From NCBI GenBank assembly GCA_046290435.1, contig JBKAGO010000036.1:62001-126000 (forward strand): 64,000 nt of DNA, read 5' to 3'. This document shows, piece by piece, positions 34,365-43,375 of this stretch. Each line of letters starts with the position of its first letter. The stretch's first letter is position 1. The notes under the pieces were generated by a model, which had not been told where the DNA came from, ran no database searches, and was given only the letters and a program-made list of their open reading frames with translations. Source of the DNA: CAVQUE01 sp046290435 (GTDB lineage Bacteria > Actinomycetota > Acidimicrobiia > Acidimicrobiales > UBA8592). Made by a program: the position numbers and the translations under genes.

Positions 34365-35351
34365 TCAGCCCTTGACCGATCCTGCGAGCAGGCCACGCAC
34401 GAAGTGCTTCTGGAGGGCGAAGAACACGATCAACGGCACGATGATCGTGACGAAGCCTGCGGGGAACCGCAGGTGCGCGTTCTGGCCCTGTTCCCCGACG
34501 ATGTTCACCAGGGCTACCGTCATGGGCACCTTGTCACCGTCGAGGAACACCGAGGCGATGAGGAAGTCGTTCCAGGTCCACAGGAACTGGAAGATCCCGA
34601 ACGCCGCGATCGCGGGCGCCGACAGGGGCAGGACCAGCTTCATGAAGATGGTGAAGTGGTTGGCCCCGTCGATGCGGGCCGCTTCGAAGATGTCCTTGGG
34701 CAGCTGCGAGATGTAGTTGTGCAGCAGGAAGATCGCGAGCGGCAGACCGAACGACGTGTGCGTGAGCCACACCGCAGCCACGGTGCCGTTGATGTCGAGG
34801 TCAGGGAACAGCTTGAGGGTCTGGTCGGTCCCCGGGATGGTCCAGGTCGCCCCGTTCTCGAACATCTGGATGAGCGGAATGAACGTCATCTGGTTCGGCA
34901 GGGCCATCATGGCGATGAGCCCGACGAAGAGCCAGTTGCGGCCCTTGAAGTCCATCCATGCGAATCCGTAGGCAGCGAAGGTGGCGATGGAGATGGGGAT
35001 GATCGTCGCCGGCAACACGATGGCCAGCGAGTTGAGGAAGTAGGTCCACATCGACTCTCGACCCGCCGAGTCCTGGAACAGGATCTCGTCGTAGTTCTCG
35101 AGGGTGAAGTCGCCCCAGTTCTGCGGCAGGACGGCCTCCCACCACCCCGTCGACAGCGGTCCGGCGATCTGCTCGACCGGCCGGAACGACGAGACCAGCA
35201 GGCCCAGGGTTGGGATCGTCCAGATGATGACGATCAGCCACAGGAACCAGGTGGGGATCGAGCCGATGAGCCGCTTCATGCGCTCACCGACGGTCTGGGT
35301 GGCAGCAGCCTCTGGGCTGAAGACGCCGGGTTCGCGGGTGTCGATGCTCAT
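34365..35351 (-). CDS. Carbohydrate ABC transporter permease (MalG type)
   Basis: A 328-residue inner-membrane permease with six predicted membrane segments. The cytoplasmic EAA loop that contacts the ATPase reads EAARIDGANHFTIFMKLVLP. An N-terminal cytoplasmic tail and a large loop after the first segment (residues about 65-105) are family features. It overlaps the MalF-like gene by four bases (ATGA). No ATPase gene is present, so a shared MsmK/UgpC-type ATPase elsewhere is presumed. Confidence 0.93.
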   Translation of the reverse strand: MSIDTREPGVFSPEAAATQTVGERMKRLIGSIPTWFLWLIVIIWTIPTLGLLVSSFRPVEQIAGPLSTGWWEAVLPQNWGDFTLENYDEILFQDSAGRESMWTYFLNSLAIVLPATIIPISIATFAAYGFAWMDFKGRNWLFVGLIAMMALPNQMTFIPLIQMFENGATWTIPGTDQTLKLFPDLDINGTVAAVWLTHTSFGLPLAIFLLHNYISQLPKDIFEAARIDGANHFTIFMKLVLPLSAPAIAAFGIFQFLWTWNDFLIASVFLDGDKVPMTVALVNIVGEQGQNAHLRFPAGFVTIIVPLIVFFALQKHFVRGLLAGSVKG

Positions 35352-37183
35352 CCGGCCATCTCCTTCAGGTTGCGACGGACGTTGAAGATCATCACGGGGA
35401 GGACCAGGAAGAAGATGACCGTCGCGAATGCGGCCGACAGGGAGAAGTTCGCCACCCGTAGCTGGTCGAACATCTCGTTGGCCAACACGTTCGTACTGTT
35501 CGCGCCGCCTGTGGTGGCCTTCACGAGGTCGAAGACCTTCATCACGATGATGATCAGGGTCGTGACCACCACGACGATCGTGGTGAGGATCTGGGGAATG
35601 ATGACTCGCCAGAACACCTGGACCTCGGTGGCGCCGTCGACGCGGGCCGCCTCGAGGAGTTCATCGGGAACGCCCTTGATGGCGGCCGACAGGATGACCA
35701 TCGCGAAGCCGGTCTGGATCCAGACCATGATCAACATGATCCAGAAGTTGTTCCACGGGATCATCGTCGAGTTGATGAAGAACCCGCGGGGCTGGAAGCC
35801 CAGTCCGCCGAGGATCGCGTTGATGAGGCCGGTCTGGTTGCCGCTGGCCTGGAGTTCGTACACGAAGTCCCAGATGACTGCGGCGCCGACCATGGAGATG
35901 GCCATTGGCATGAAGATCATCGTGCGGGCGTACTTCTCGCCTTTGGCCCGGTCGGCCAGGATCGCGAGCAGCAGACCGAACACGGTCGACAGTCCGGTGA
36001 CCGTCGCCACCCACCACAGGTTGTTCCACACGACCGACTGCAGCGACGAGAACAATGCGAGCAACAGCAGGATCGTGGCGACCACGAACAGCAGCGACGA
36101 CGACGGCGCACCGAGGTCGAGCTGTTGGGTCCGTTGGTTCTGCGAGAGCAGCAGGAGCACCGCGCCGATACCGAGGGCGAACAGCGCGAGCGACACGGCT
36201 TCGGCGCCGCTGACGGCACCGCCGATTCCCAATACCACAGCCAGCGCGGCGATGCCCGCGAGGATGGACGGACCGACCATCGACCGGCCCGCCTGGCCGG
36301 CGAGCGCCGGCGACGCCCCCGAGGTGGGCGCCTGACCGGAGCGGGCCTCGGCGATGAGGAATGCGACGAGCCCGAAGAACGTGGCCACGAACACCCAGAG
36401 CGTGATCGGGCTCGACACCAGTGGCGTGAGGATGTTGTCGAAGATCCAGGACTGGTTGGGGTCACGGGCGACACCCTCGATGAACCCGATGATGACGAGG
36501 GCACTGAGTACGGCCAACGCACCGCCGATGACGCGCACCAACGTCCGGGTCTGGTCGGAGCGACGCGTGCCCAGGAGCTCCTGGGTGCTGGCGTAGGCCA
36601 TGACGATGGCGAAGACCACCGCAGCCAGCCCGACGATGAAAAGACGGCTCGTGAAGATCCGGTCGAAGTTCTCGATGTTGAACAGCGAGTCGTCGGTGAA
36701 GATCGTGTCGTAGTTGTCGATCGAGAACGATCCTTCGCCCCGGCGCCCTTCACGGAAGCTGATGATGAAGGTGCTGATCGACGGGAACACCAGGCCCATC
36801 AGGACGAAGAACACCGCCGGCCCGACGAAGATGACGGGGCGCCAGCGTTGTTCGGAACGGATCCGCGTGGCGATGTCGGGGGTTCGGGCGGCGCCCAGGG
36901 CGTAGCCCACGCCGGCGCACACGACCGAGGCGAGGACGATGGTCAGCCACCCCTCCTTGAAGGGACCGAACAGGTCGCCGCCCAGCTTCATCCAGCCGTT
37001 GTGCTGGAGGATCGCACCAACGAAGAGGCCGATGAAGCCACCGGCACCGGCAACCGACACGGCCCAGCGATTCTGCGTCTGGTCGATCAGCCAGTTGGCC
37101 CCGAAGAACAGGCCTCCGGAGATCACGACGGCGAGCACCACGCTCACGATCGTGGTTATGAAGACATCCACGCTTCCCCCCAC
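35348..37183 (-). CDS. Carbohydrate ABC transporter permease (MalF type) with long N-terminal extension
   Basis: A 611-residue permease, about twice the usual length. The C-terminal 290 residues are a normal MalF-type domain with the EAA loop LLEAARVDGATEVQVFWRVI. Before it lie about ten extra hydrophobic segments: several at residues 1-110, the RPVIFVGPAVFFVLMGLVFP segment, then a soluble NYDTIF stretch (typical of permease periplasmic loops) and additional segments at 185-375. This resembles a permease whose periplasmic loop region is interrupted by added membrane helices. GTG within the first codons is an alternative start. Confidence 0.88.
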   Translation of the reverse strand: MGGSVDVFITTIVSVVLAVVISGGLFFGANWLIDQTQNRWAVSVAGAGGFIGLFVGAILQHNGWMKLGGDLFGPFKEGWLTIVLASVVCAGVGYALGAARTPDIATRIRSEQRWRPVIFVGPAVFFVLMGLVFPSISTFIISFREGRRGEGSFSIDNYDTIFTDDSLFNIENFDRIFTSRLFIVGLAAVVFAIVMAYASTQELLGTRRSDQTRTLVRVIGGALAVLSALVIIGFIEGVARDPNQSWIFDNILTPLVSSPITLWVFVATFFGLVAFLIAEARSGQAPTSGASPALAGQAGRSMVGPSILAGIAALAVVLGIGGAVSGAEAVSLALFALGIGAVLLLLSQNQRTQQLDLGAPSSSLLFVVATILLLLALFSSLQSVVWNNLWWVATVTGLSTVFGLLLAILADRAKGEKYARTMIFMPMAISMVGAAVIWDFVYELQASGNQTGLINAILGGLGFQPRGFFINSTMIPWNNFWIMLIMVWIQTGFAMVILSAAIKGVPDELLEAARVDGATEVQVFWRVIIPQILTTIVVVVTTLIIIVMKVFDLVKATTGGANSTNVLANEMFDQLRVANFSLSAAFATVIFFLVLPVMIFNVRRNLKEMAG

Positions 37184-37307
37184 TTGTCACTCGGAACCGA
37201 TCCGGCGGCGGACCGGAGAACTACTTGCGAAAAGACGGCTGCGGCCGCACCGTGGGTGCGGCACCGCCCAGCATTTCACATCATCGAGATGTGCAGGACC
37301 GTGCCGA

Positions 37308-38729
37308 TCAGGTAGGCCAGGCGTTCTGCACGTTGTCGAGGAAGGTCTCGAGGTCGATCGAGCCCGACACGTAGTCGGTGCCCGAGCTCCACCACTCGCC
37401 CGAGCCGACCTCACCGGGCATCAGGTCGGAGGCGTCGAACCGGAACGGATCGGCGCTGACCAGGATGTCGGCAAGGGTGGTGTCGAGTGCGGCGCTGTAG
37501 GCGCTGGTGTCGTGAGCGGTGTTGGGCGACAGGAAGCCGCCCTTGTCCGCTGCGATACGAGCGTCGGCGTACTGCGCGGTGCCGATGTACTCGAGCACTG
37601 CCAGGACCTCGGGACGGTCGGCGAAGGCGACCACGTGGGTGCCGGCACCGAGCACGACCTGACCGAACTCGTCGGAGATGGTGGGGAGGTAGAAGACGTC
37701 GACGTCTTCACCGATGGTGGCACCGGCATCGACGAACTGGGCGGCGTAGAAGTTGGCCTGGCGGTGCAGACCACACGACCCGTCGAGGATGCCGAGACCG
37801 GCCTCCTGGAAGCCGGTCTGGGCGATGATGTCACGCCCGCCGAGGACGTTGCCCTCTTCGAACCAGATGTCGGACACGAACTCGACGACCTCTGCCACCT
37901 CGGGAGCGTTGAACGGCAGCTCGTTGCTGACCCAGGCGTCATAGACGTCGGGGCCGTGCAGACGCAGCATGACGTCTTCCATCCAGTCGGTGAAGGGCCA
38001 GCCGGTGGCGTCGCCCGAGCCGATGCCGACGCACCACGGCGGGATGCCGTCGGTCTTCATCTGCTCGCTGAGGGCCTCGAGCTCGTCCCAGGTCTCGGGG
38101 ATCTCGTAGCCGTTGGCCTCGAAGGTGGCGGGGCTGTACCAGACGAGGCTCTTGACGTCGCCCTTGTTGGGCATGCCGTAGAACTCGTCGCCGACCTGGC
38201 CCAGCTCGAACCAGAACGGGTTGTAGTCGCCGGCCACGGCGTCGAGGGTCGACTGGGGGATCGGCACGATCGCACCGTCGGCCGCGAACTGCTGGATGCG
38301 GCCGGGCTGCGGGATGACACCGAGGTCGGGAGGCGAACCACCCTCGACCGCGAGGTTCATCTCGGTGGTGGCATCGCGGCTACCGGTGTATTGGATCTCG
38401 ATGCCGGTCTCGGCGGTGAAGGGCTCGAAGGCCTCCACGAAGCCTGCGGCCTCTTCGCCGGTCTCGGGACCGAGGATCGTCACGACGGTGCCGGCGAGAT
38501 CGCCGCCGCCGGCGGCAGCGTCGTCACCCTCGGCAGCGTCCTCTTCGGCAGCGTCTTCTTCGGCAGCGTCCTCTTCGGCAGCGTCCTCTTCGTCGGCTGC
38601 GCCTTCTTCAGCGGCGTCACCGTCTTCGGTGGTGGTGTCACCGGTCTCTTCTTCGTCGTCGCCGCAGGCCGCCGCGATCAACGCGAACGCGAAGAGCACG
38701 GCGAGCAGCTTGAACAGAGTCTGCTTCAT
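37308..38729 (-). CDS. Carbohydrate ABC transporter substrate-binding lipoprotein
   Basis: A 473-residue extracellular solute-binding protein (family 1). The signal peptide ends at a lipobox (LIAAAC, Cys22), followed by an acidic spacer with repeated EEDAA units encoded by a 15-bp tandem repeat near 38535-38600. The binding domain starts at TVVTILGPETGEEA and includes PFTAETGIEIQYTGS and DLGVIPQPGRIQQF. ATG 38729 follows a GGAGGGG ribosome site. A LacI-type operator lies 90 bp upstream. Sugar specificity cannot be read directly; adjacent enzymes suggest alpha-glucosides or sucrose. Confidence 0.93.
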   Translation of the reverse strand: MKQTLFKLLAVLFAFALIAAACGDDEEETGDTTTEDGDAAEEGAADEEDAAEEDAAEEDAAEEDAAEGDDAAAGGGDLAGTVVTILGPETGEEAAGFVEAFEPFTAETGIEIQYTGSRDATTEMNLAVEGGSPPDLGVIPQPGRIQQFAADGAIVPIPQSTLDAVAGDYNPFWFELGQVGDEFYGMPNKGDVKSLVWYSPATFEANGYEIPETWDELEALSEQMKTDGIPPWCVGIGSGDATGWPFTDWMEDVMLRLHGPDVYDAWVSNELPFNAPEVAEVVEFVSDIWFEEGNVLGGRDIIAQTGFQEAGLGILDGSCGLHRQANFYAAQFVDAGATIGEDVDVFYLPTISDEFGQVVLGAGTHVVAFADRPEVLAVLEYIGTAQYADARIAADKGGFLSPNTAHDTSAYSAALDTTLADILVSADPFRFDASDLMPGEVGSGEWWSSGTDYVSGSIDLETFLDNVQNAWPT

Positions 38730-38818
38730 ATGGAATTTCCCCTCCTGCACCGAGTCCGTCGTACACGGCTGAGCGGTGGTGGATGTCAGCTACGCCCGGG
38801 CCGGGTGACCCAAGCGGA

Positions 38819-38832
38819 TGTAAACGCTTACA
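38819..38832. promoter_or_regulatory. LacI-type operator upstream of the binding-protein gene
   Basis: TGTAAACGCTTACA is a near-perfect 14-bp palindrome with the CG centre used by LacI-family repressors. It lies between the LacI gene end (38887) and the binding-protein start (38729), in an AT-rich patch. Confidence 0.7.
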
Positions 38833-38886
38833 TAGGTGAGCGACGATTGCAAGGCATCTCGCCTCAACCCGCGGTCAATGCCCCCG

Positions 38887-39927
38887 TCATCTGTGCGACG
38901 CATGCCGCGGCGGAGCCGTCGACGAGCGCACCACGAGCGCCGACTCGGCCAGGTGGACAGTGGGTTCGGGGGTCGGTTCCAGCGGCGGATCGGCCAGCTG
39001 TGCCAACAACAAGCGCGCCGCGACCGCCCCATGGGCGGCGACCTGTTGTTGCACCGTGGTGAGGCCCACGACCGACGCGAAGTCGTGATCGTCGACCCCC
39101 ACCACCGACACGTCGCCCGGAACCTGCAACCCCCGGGCCCAGACCTCGCGCATCACCCCGAAGGCCATCTCGTCCGACATCGCGAAGATCGCCGTCGGAG
39201 GCTCGGCCAGGTCCAACAGCATCGCCGCCGCCTCGGCGCCTCCCTCGATCGAGAAGTTGCCGTGCACCTCGAGTTCGGGCCGCGGGGTCAGACCCGCATC
39301 GACGATCGCGCTGCGGTAGCCCTGTTGGCGTTGGGCCGGCACCGCGAAACGCAAGGGGTCGTCGGTGAGCCCTCCCACGAGCCCGATGGCACGATGGCCG
39401 AGATCGAGCAGGTGCGTGACCGCGCCGTGCGCCAGGCGCCGGTCGTCGACCATCACCGACGACGCGCCCTCCACCACGAAGCCGATGCTCACGAGAGCGA
39501 CCTCGCTGAGGGCTGCGACCTCGTGATCGGGAATCCGCAGGTCGACGAGGATCAGGCCGTCGACACGCTTGACCAGAGGCCCGCCGAGCACCCGTCGCCT
39601 GCGCTCGTCGCTGTCGATGGCGAAGGTCAACACGTCGTAGCCGGCGTCGCCGAGCACCGCCTCGGCACCGGCCATGACCTTCGAGAAATACCAGCTGTCG
39701 AGCAGCGGTACCGCCATCGCGACAGACCGGGTCCGGCCCGCTGCCAGCCGCGACGCCGACGGGTCGGCCCGGTAGTGCAACTCGTCGGCCACGGTCTGCA
39801 CCCGCAGGCGCGTCGACGGGGCCACGTTGGGCAGCCCACGCAGCGCCCGGCTGACGGTGGCCACCGACACCCCCGCCTTGCGGGCGACATCCTCGATCGT
39901 CGCTGACCGCGGCCGCGCATCACTCAT
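38887..39927 (-). CDS. LacI-family transcriptional repressor
   Basis: A 346-residue regulator. The N-terminal helix-turn-helix is ATIEDVARKAGVSVATVSRA, followed by the hinge helix region (PSASRLAAGRTRSVAMAVPL) and a periplasmic-binding-like effector domain (IDSDERRRRVLGGPLVKRVD). It should repress the sugar locus until a sugar ligand binds; two matching operators are present at 38819 and 41746. Its ATG overlaps the last of three mini-ORFs (TCATGA), linking its translation to the alpha-glucosidase gene upstream. Confidence 0.93.
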   Translation of the reverse strand: MSDARPRSATIEDVARKAGVSVATVSRALRGLPNVAPSTRLRVQTVADELHYRADPSASRLAAGRTRSVAMAVPLLDSWYFSKVMAGAEAVLGDAGYDVLTFAIDSDERRRRVLGGPLVKRVDGLILVDLRIPDHEVAALSEVALVSIGFVVEGASSVMVDDRRLAHGAVTHLLDLGHRAIGLVGGLTDDPLRFAVPAQRQQGYRSAIVDAGLTPRPELEVHGNFSIEGGAEAAAMLLDLAEPPTAIFAMSDEMAFGVMREVWARGLQVPGDVSVVGVDDHDFASVVGLTTVQQQVAAHGAVAARLLLAQLADPPLEPTPEPTVHLAESALVVRSSTAPPRHASHR

Positions 39928-39980
39928 GACTCCGCCCTCAGGGCCTGACGGCCGGGCCGGGCGGCCCCCGCTGCGCTCAT
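39924..39980 (-). CDS. Chained mini-ORF 3 (18 codons)
   Basis: Starts at ATG 39980 and reads MSAAGAARPGRQALRAES, then TGA overlapping the LacI start codon. It is identical in sequence to mini-ORF 1 and is part of a tandem repeat. Confidence 0.45.
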   Translation of the reverse strand: MSAAGAARPGRQALRAES

Positions 39981-40027
39981 GACTCCGCCCTCAGGGCCTG
40001 ACGGCCGGGCCGCCCCGCTGCGCTCAT
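39977..40027 (-). CDS. Chained mini-ORF 2 (16 codons)
   Basis: Starts at ATG 40027 and reads MSAAGRPGRQALRAES, then TGA overlapping the next mini-ORF start. It differs from its neighbours by a two-codon deletion. Confidence 0.45.
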   Translation of the reverse strand: MSAAGRPGRQALRAES

Positions 40028-40080
40028 GACTCCGCCCTCAGGGCCTGACGGCCGGGCCGGGCGGCCCCCGCTGCGCTCAT
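40024..40080 (-). CDS. Chained mini-ORF 1 (18 codons)
   Basis: Starts at ATG 40080, which overlaps the alpha-glucosidase stop codon (TCATGA), and reads MSAAGAARPGRQALRAES to a TGA overlapping mini-ORF 2. It may serve only to carry ribosomes to lacI. Confidence 0.45.
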   Translation of the reverse strand: MSAAGAARPGRQALRAES

Positions 40081-41711
40081 GACCCGACCCGGAGGATGAG
40101 GGCCTCGTCGGGATCGAGGTCGACAGCACCCTCGACGCAGCCCGTGCGGCCGGTGCTCGAGAACAACACGTCGCCATCGACCGACCACCGCACCGGTTCG
40201 TCGCCGGTATTGACGATGACCTCGACCCGTCCGCCGTCGGCGCCGGTGCGGGCACACGCGATGACCTCGCCGTGGCCGTCGTCGAGCCAGGCGAGACCGG
40301 GGCCGCGCAGCTCGGGTGTCGATCGGCGCAGGGCGACCAGGGCCCGGTAGCGCGCCAGCCACGAGTCCGCACGGGCGCGCTGCCATGCGACGGTGTCGGC
40401 GTCGGTGCGCCCACCATCGGGCAGCCACGTGGCGGCGGTGGTGGAGAACCCGAAGGCCACGCCCGGCGCCCACGGCATCGGTGTCCGGCACCCGTCGCGG
40501 CTGACGGTGGTGTCGGAGCCCATGGGATCGAGCCGGTCCTCGGGGGCGAGCTCGCCGTCGGTCAGCCCCAACTCCTCGCCCTGGTACAGGAACGGCACAC
40601 CGGGTAACGACGCCATCAGCGTGGCCAGGGCCAGCGCCCGCGCCCGGCCGCGGTCGCCGCCGCCGAAGCGTGTCGGGGCCCGGATGTCGTCGTGGCTCGA
40701 CGTCACCCACGAGATCGCAGTGGGATCGGCCACGGCCTCGAGCGGTCGCTGGACGGCGTCTCGGATTGAGGCGGCGTCCCACGGCATGTGCATCGGGGAG
40801 AACCAGAAACCGGCGTGGAGGCCGTCGCCGCGCAGCATCTCGGCCAGCGCCGGCGCATCGAGCACCCACGTCTCGCCCAGCAGCAGCGCATCGTGGGCGT
40901 CGACGATGGCCCGCCACCGCGGGAACACCTCGTCGAGGGTCTCGGGCTGGGCGATGTCGTGGACGTGATCGAAGCTGTCCCACTGCTCGAGCCGCGAGGC
41001 TGTGGGGTCCCAGAGGGCGAGCTGGGGATTGGACCGCAGGGCCGCGTCGGCGACCAGAGCCTGGGCGACATCGATGCGGAAGCCGTCGACGCCGCGTGCG
41101 AGCCAGAACTCCAAGATGGCATCGAACTCGGCCCGCACCCGCTCGTTGCGCCAGTTCAGGTCCGGCTGTTCGGGCAGGAACAGGTGCAGGTAGTACTGGC
41201 CCGAGGGCTCGTCGAGCGTCCAGGCCGGTCCACCGAAATAGCTGATCCAGTTGTTCGGCGGCCCACCGTCGGGCCCGGGATCGGCCCACACGTAGTAGTC
41301 GCGCCGTTCGGCGTCACGCCCGCTGCGGGCGTCGACGAACCACGGGTGGGCGTCGCTGGTGTGGTTCGGCACGAGGTCGATGATCACCCGGATGGCCCGG
41401 TCGTGGGCGGCGGCCAGCAGCGCATCGAACGCAGCGAGGTCGCCGAAGCGGGGATCGACGTCGCAGTAGTCGGCGACGTCGTAGCCCCAGTCGGCCATGG
41501 GCGACGGGTAGAACGGCGTGATCCAGATGAGGTCGATGCCGAGGTCGACGAGATGATCCAGCCGTCGCCGAACGCCCTCGAGATCGCCGATGCCGTCGCC
41601 GGTGCTGTCGGCGAAGGATCGCAGGTAGATCTCGTATCCGTACGCGTCGTTCCACCATCGGGTCGACGAGCGGCGCGCCATTGCGCCGCCGACGGTGCTC
41701 GTGGTCGTCAT
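40077..41711 (-). CDS. Alpha-glucosidase (GH13)
   Basis: A 544-residue cytoplasmic GH13 enzyme. Conserved regions in order: YEIYLRSFADSTGDGIGDLE (near residue 27), DLVPNHTSD, the nucleophile Asp in GFRIDVAQAL (near 215), the acid/base Glu in LLGETWVL (near 275) and the third Asp in SSHDD (near 342). The region 'QPDLNWRN' marks oligo-alpha-glucosidase types. It would hydrolyse imported alpha-glucosides or sucrose. A LacI-type operator is 35 bp upstream of the start. Confidence 0.93.
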   Translation of the reverse strand: MTTTSTVGGAMARRSSTRWWNDAYGYEIYLRSFADSTGDGIGDLEGVRRRLDHLVDLGIDLIWITPFYPSPMADWGYDVADYCDVDPRFGDLAAFDALLAAAHDRAIRVIIDLVPNHTSDAHPWFVDARSGRDAERRDYYVWADPGPDGGPPNNWISYFGGPAWTLDEPSGQYYLHLFLPEQPDLNWRNERVRAEFDAILEFWLARGVDGFRIDVAQALVADAALRSNPQLALWDPTASRLEQWDSFDHVHDIAQPETLDEVFPRWRAIVDAHDALLLGETWVLDAPALAEMLRGDGLHAGFWFSPMHMPWDAASIRDAVQRPLEAVADPTAISWVTSSHDDIRAPTRFGGGDRGRARALALATLMASLPGVPFLYQGEELGLTDGELAPEDRLDPMGSDTTVSRDGCRTPMPWAPGVAFGFSTTAATWLPDGGRTDADTVAWQRARADSWLARYRALVALRRSTPELRGPGLAWLDDGHGEVIACARTGADGGRVEVIVNTGDEPVRWSVDGDVLFSSTGRTGCVEGAVDLDPDEALILRVGS

Positions 41712-41745
41712 CTGGGTCCTGACGGAGAATTTGCTACCGCCGTGA

Positions 41746-41759
41746 TGTAAGCGCTTTCA
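41746..41759. promoter_or_regulatory. LacI-type operator upstream of the alpha-glucosidase gene
   Basis: TGTAAGCGCTTTCA has a GCGC centre and arms matching the operator at 38819 (TGTAA...). It lies in the 88-bp gap between the sucrose-phosphorylase-like gene and the alpha-glucosidase start. Confidence 0.65.
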
Positions 41760-41799
41760 ACCGTCCTTGGCAAGTGCGGGCGCCGACCCGCGCCGCCGT

Positions 41800-43257
41800 T
41801 CAGCTCGCGTACAGCTCGTGGGTCGCGGCCGCGAGGTCGGCGCGGAGCTCGCAGGTGTCGGCGCCGTGGACCCATCGCAGCGACAACAGATGCGGCGCCG
41901 GCTGCTCGACGGTGAGGTCACCGGCGAAGGCCGGGTGGGTGTTGCGCAGCTCGATGAGCTCGAGCTGACGTCGCGCCACCGGCGAGCCGAGCGCCGCATC
42001 GATCTCGGCGTCGGTGAAGTCGTGGCGGTTGATGGCACGCCCGTCGCCTTGGGTGACGACGGCGTCGGGGTCGTTCTTCCCCGCCAACAGGCCGACGTAG
42101 TACACCTGCGGCGTGCCCGGAGCGAACAGCTGGATGGCGCGCGCCAGCAGGTAGGCGTCGTCGCTGCCGCAGGCACTCGGGTAGGTGATGTTGATCTGGT
42201 GGGCGTCGAAGGTGCCCGGGGCCGCGGCCAGGATGCGGTTGACGTTGGCGCCCCGCTCGACGCAGTGATCGACGATGCGCCGCAGGCGATCCTCGGGCAG
42301 GACCCCCACGAGATCGGGCTGGATGGGGATGCCGTCGTGGCAGTCGAGCATGGTGACGACGTTGCCCGGCAGCGCACCCAGCCATGCTGCGAGGTCGGTG
42401 GCGTCGCCGCCGATGAGCGCGTCGAGCACCAGGCCCGGCAGCGCGAAGTCGTAGCCGACATGGCCCCGCTCGGCGATGGCCGCGAAGGTGCCGGGCCCGT
42501 CGTGCACCTCGGGCAGGATGCTCAGCCCGAACTCGGCGGCGATCCCGGCGATGCGGTCGAGGAAGAGCCAGATCTCGGGCTCGACCATGAAGCAGCTGGT
42601 GCCGCGGCGCTTGACGACGTAACCGATGGCGTCGAGGCGGACCCCTTTCACCCCGTGTGCGGCGAAGCGCTCGAACCAGCTCCGGTAGAGCTCATCGGCC
42701 AACGGCGAGGTGATGTCGATGTCGATCTGCTCGGACCAGTCGACCCGGGGGCCGAACGACGTCCACACCCGTTCGACCGTGCCGGTGGCGGCGATGGTGA
42801 TGTCGGAGAACGGGTGCTCGGGCTTGCGGAGGAAGATCTTCGCGACGTCGGCCGGGTCGGGCTCGCCGCCGGGCCACACCTTGTCGAGGGTGATGAACAG
42901 GTCGGCCCACCGCGACGCGCGGCCGTGCGCGACGAAATCGACGAACTGCGGGCTGTGCCGCGAGACGTGATTGACCATGACGTCGAGCGTCACCGGCGAC
43001 TCGGTCGCGATGACCTCGATGTCGACCCAGGTGCCGAAGGACGGCTCGATCACCGTGGCGTCGATGGGTGCGAACCCACGATCTCCCGACGACGGGAACG
43101 GGGGCAGGATGTGGACACCGCCGGGGAAGACCCCGGAGAGGCCGCCGCGCAGCAGACGGCCCAGGGCCTCGAGGTCGCCACCGAGGGAGTTCGGATACGT
43201 GATCAGCTGCACCCGACGGGCGGCGCGGCGGGCGTCGTCGTCAGTGGTCGATGGCAT
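41800..43257 (-). CDS. Sucrose phosphorylase-like GH13_18 enzyme
   Basis: A 485-residue protein starting at ATG 43257, the usual length for sucrose phosphorylases. VQLITYPNSLGGDLEALGRL and GVFPGGVHILPPFPSSGDRG are the subfamily's N-terminal motifs; the nucleophile is Asp in GVRLDAIGY (near 205), the acid/base Glu in ILPEVHDG (near 248), and LDCHDGIPIQPDL carries the third Asp. The family uses phosphate to split sucrose or related glucosides (glucosylglycerol, glucosylglycerate), saving ATP. The exact glucoside cannot be settled by eye. Confidence 0.88.
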   Translation of the reverse strand: MPSTTDDDARRAARRVQLITYPNSLGGDLEALGRLLRGGLSGVFPGGVHILPPFPSSGDRGFAPIDATVIEPSFGTWVDIEVIATESPVTLDVMVNHVSRHSPQFVDFVAHGRASRWADLFITLDKVWPGGEPDPADVAKIFLRKPEHPFSDITIAATGTVERVWTSFGPRVDWSEQIDIDITSPLADELYRSWFERFAAHGVKGVRLDAIGYVVKRRGTSCFMVEPEIWLFLDRIAGIAAEFGLSILPEVHDGPGTFAAIAERGHVGYDFALPGLVLDALIGGDATDLAAWLGALPGNVVTMLDCHDGIPIQPDLVGVLPEDRLRRIVDHCVERGANVNRILAAAPGTFDAHQINITYPSACGSDDAYLLARAIQLFAPGTPQVYYVGLLAGKNDPDAVVTQGDGRAINRHDFTDAEIDAALGSPVARRQLELIELRNTHPAFAGDLTVEQPAPHLLSLRWVHGADTCELRADLAAATHELYAS

Positions 43258-43375
43258 GGCTGCTCCGGATGGGTCGTGGGGGGCGACGGGCGACGACGCT
43301 ACCGTTCCGGCGGACGTGGCCGGTGACAGCGCGTATGGCGGCCCGGTCGGCCCGGGCCTGGCACACTCGTCGACC

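Larger units (their letters stand above)
39924..40080 (-). repeat. Tandem mini-ORF repeat between alpha-glucosidase and lacI genes
   Basis: Three direct copies (53, 47 and 53 bp) fill the whole interval. Each copy is a mini-ORF whose stop overlaps the next start as ATGA; the middle copy lacks six bases and stays in frame. A related single copy lies at 58637-58693. The sequence is GC-rich with inverted GGCC-type segments. Confidence 0.9.

Noticed and set aside
37300..38780. Phase-variable gene because of the 15-bp tandem repeat in the binding-protein spacer
   Set aside because: The repeat is a multiple of three, so copy changes only alter spacer length, not the frame.
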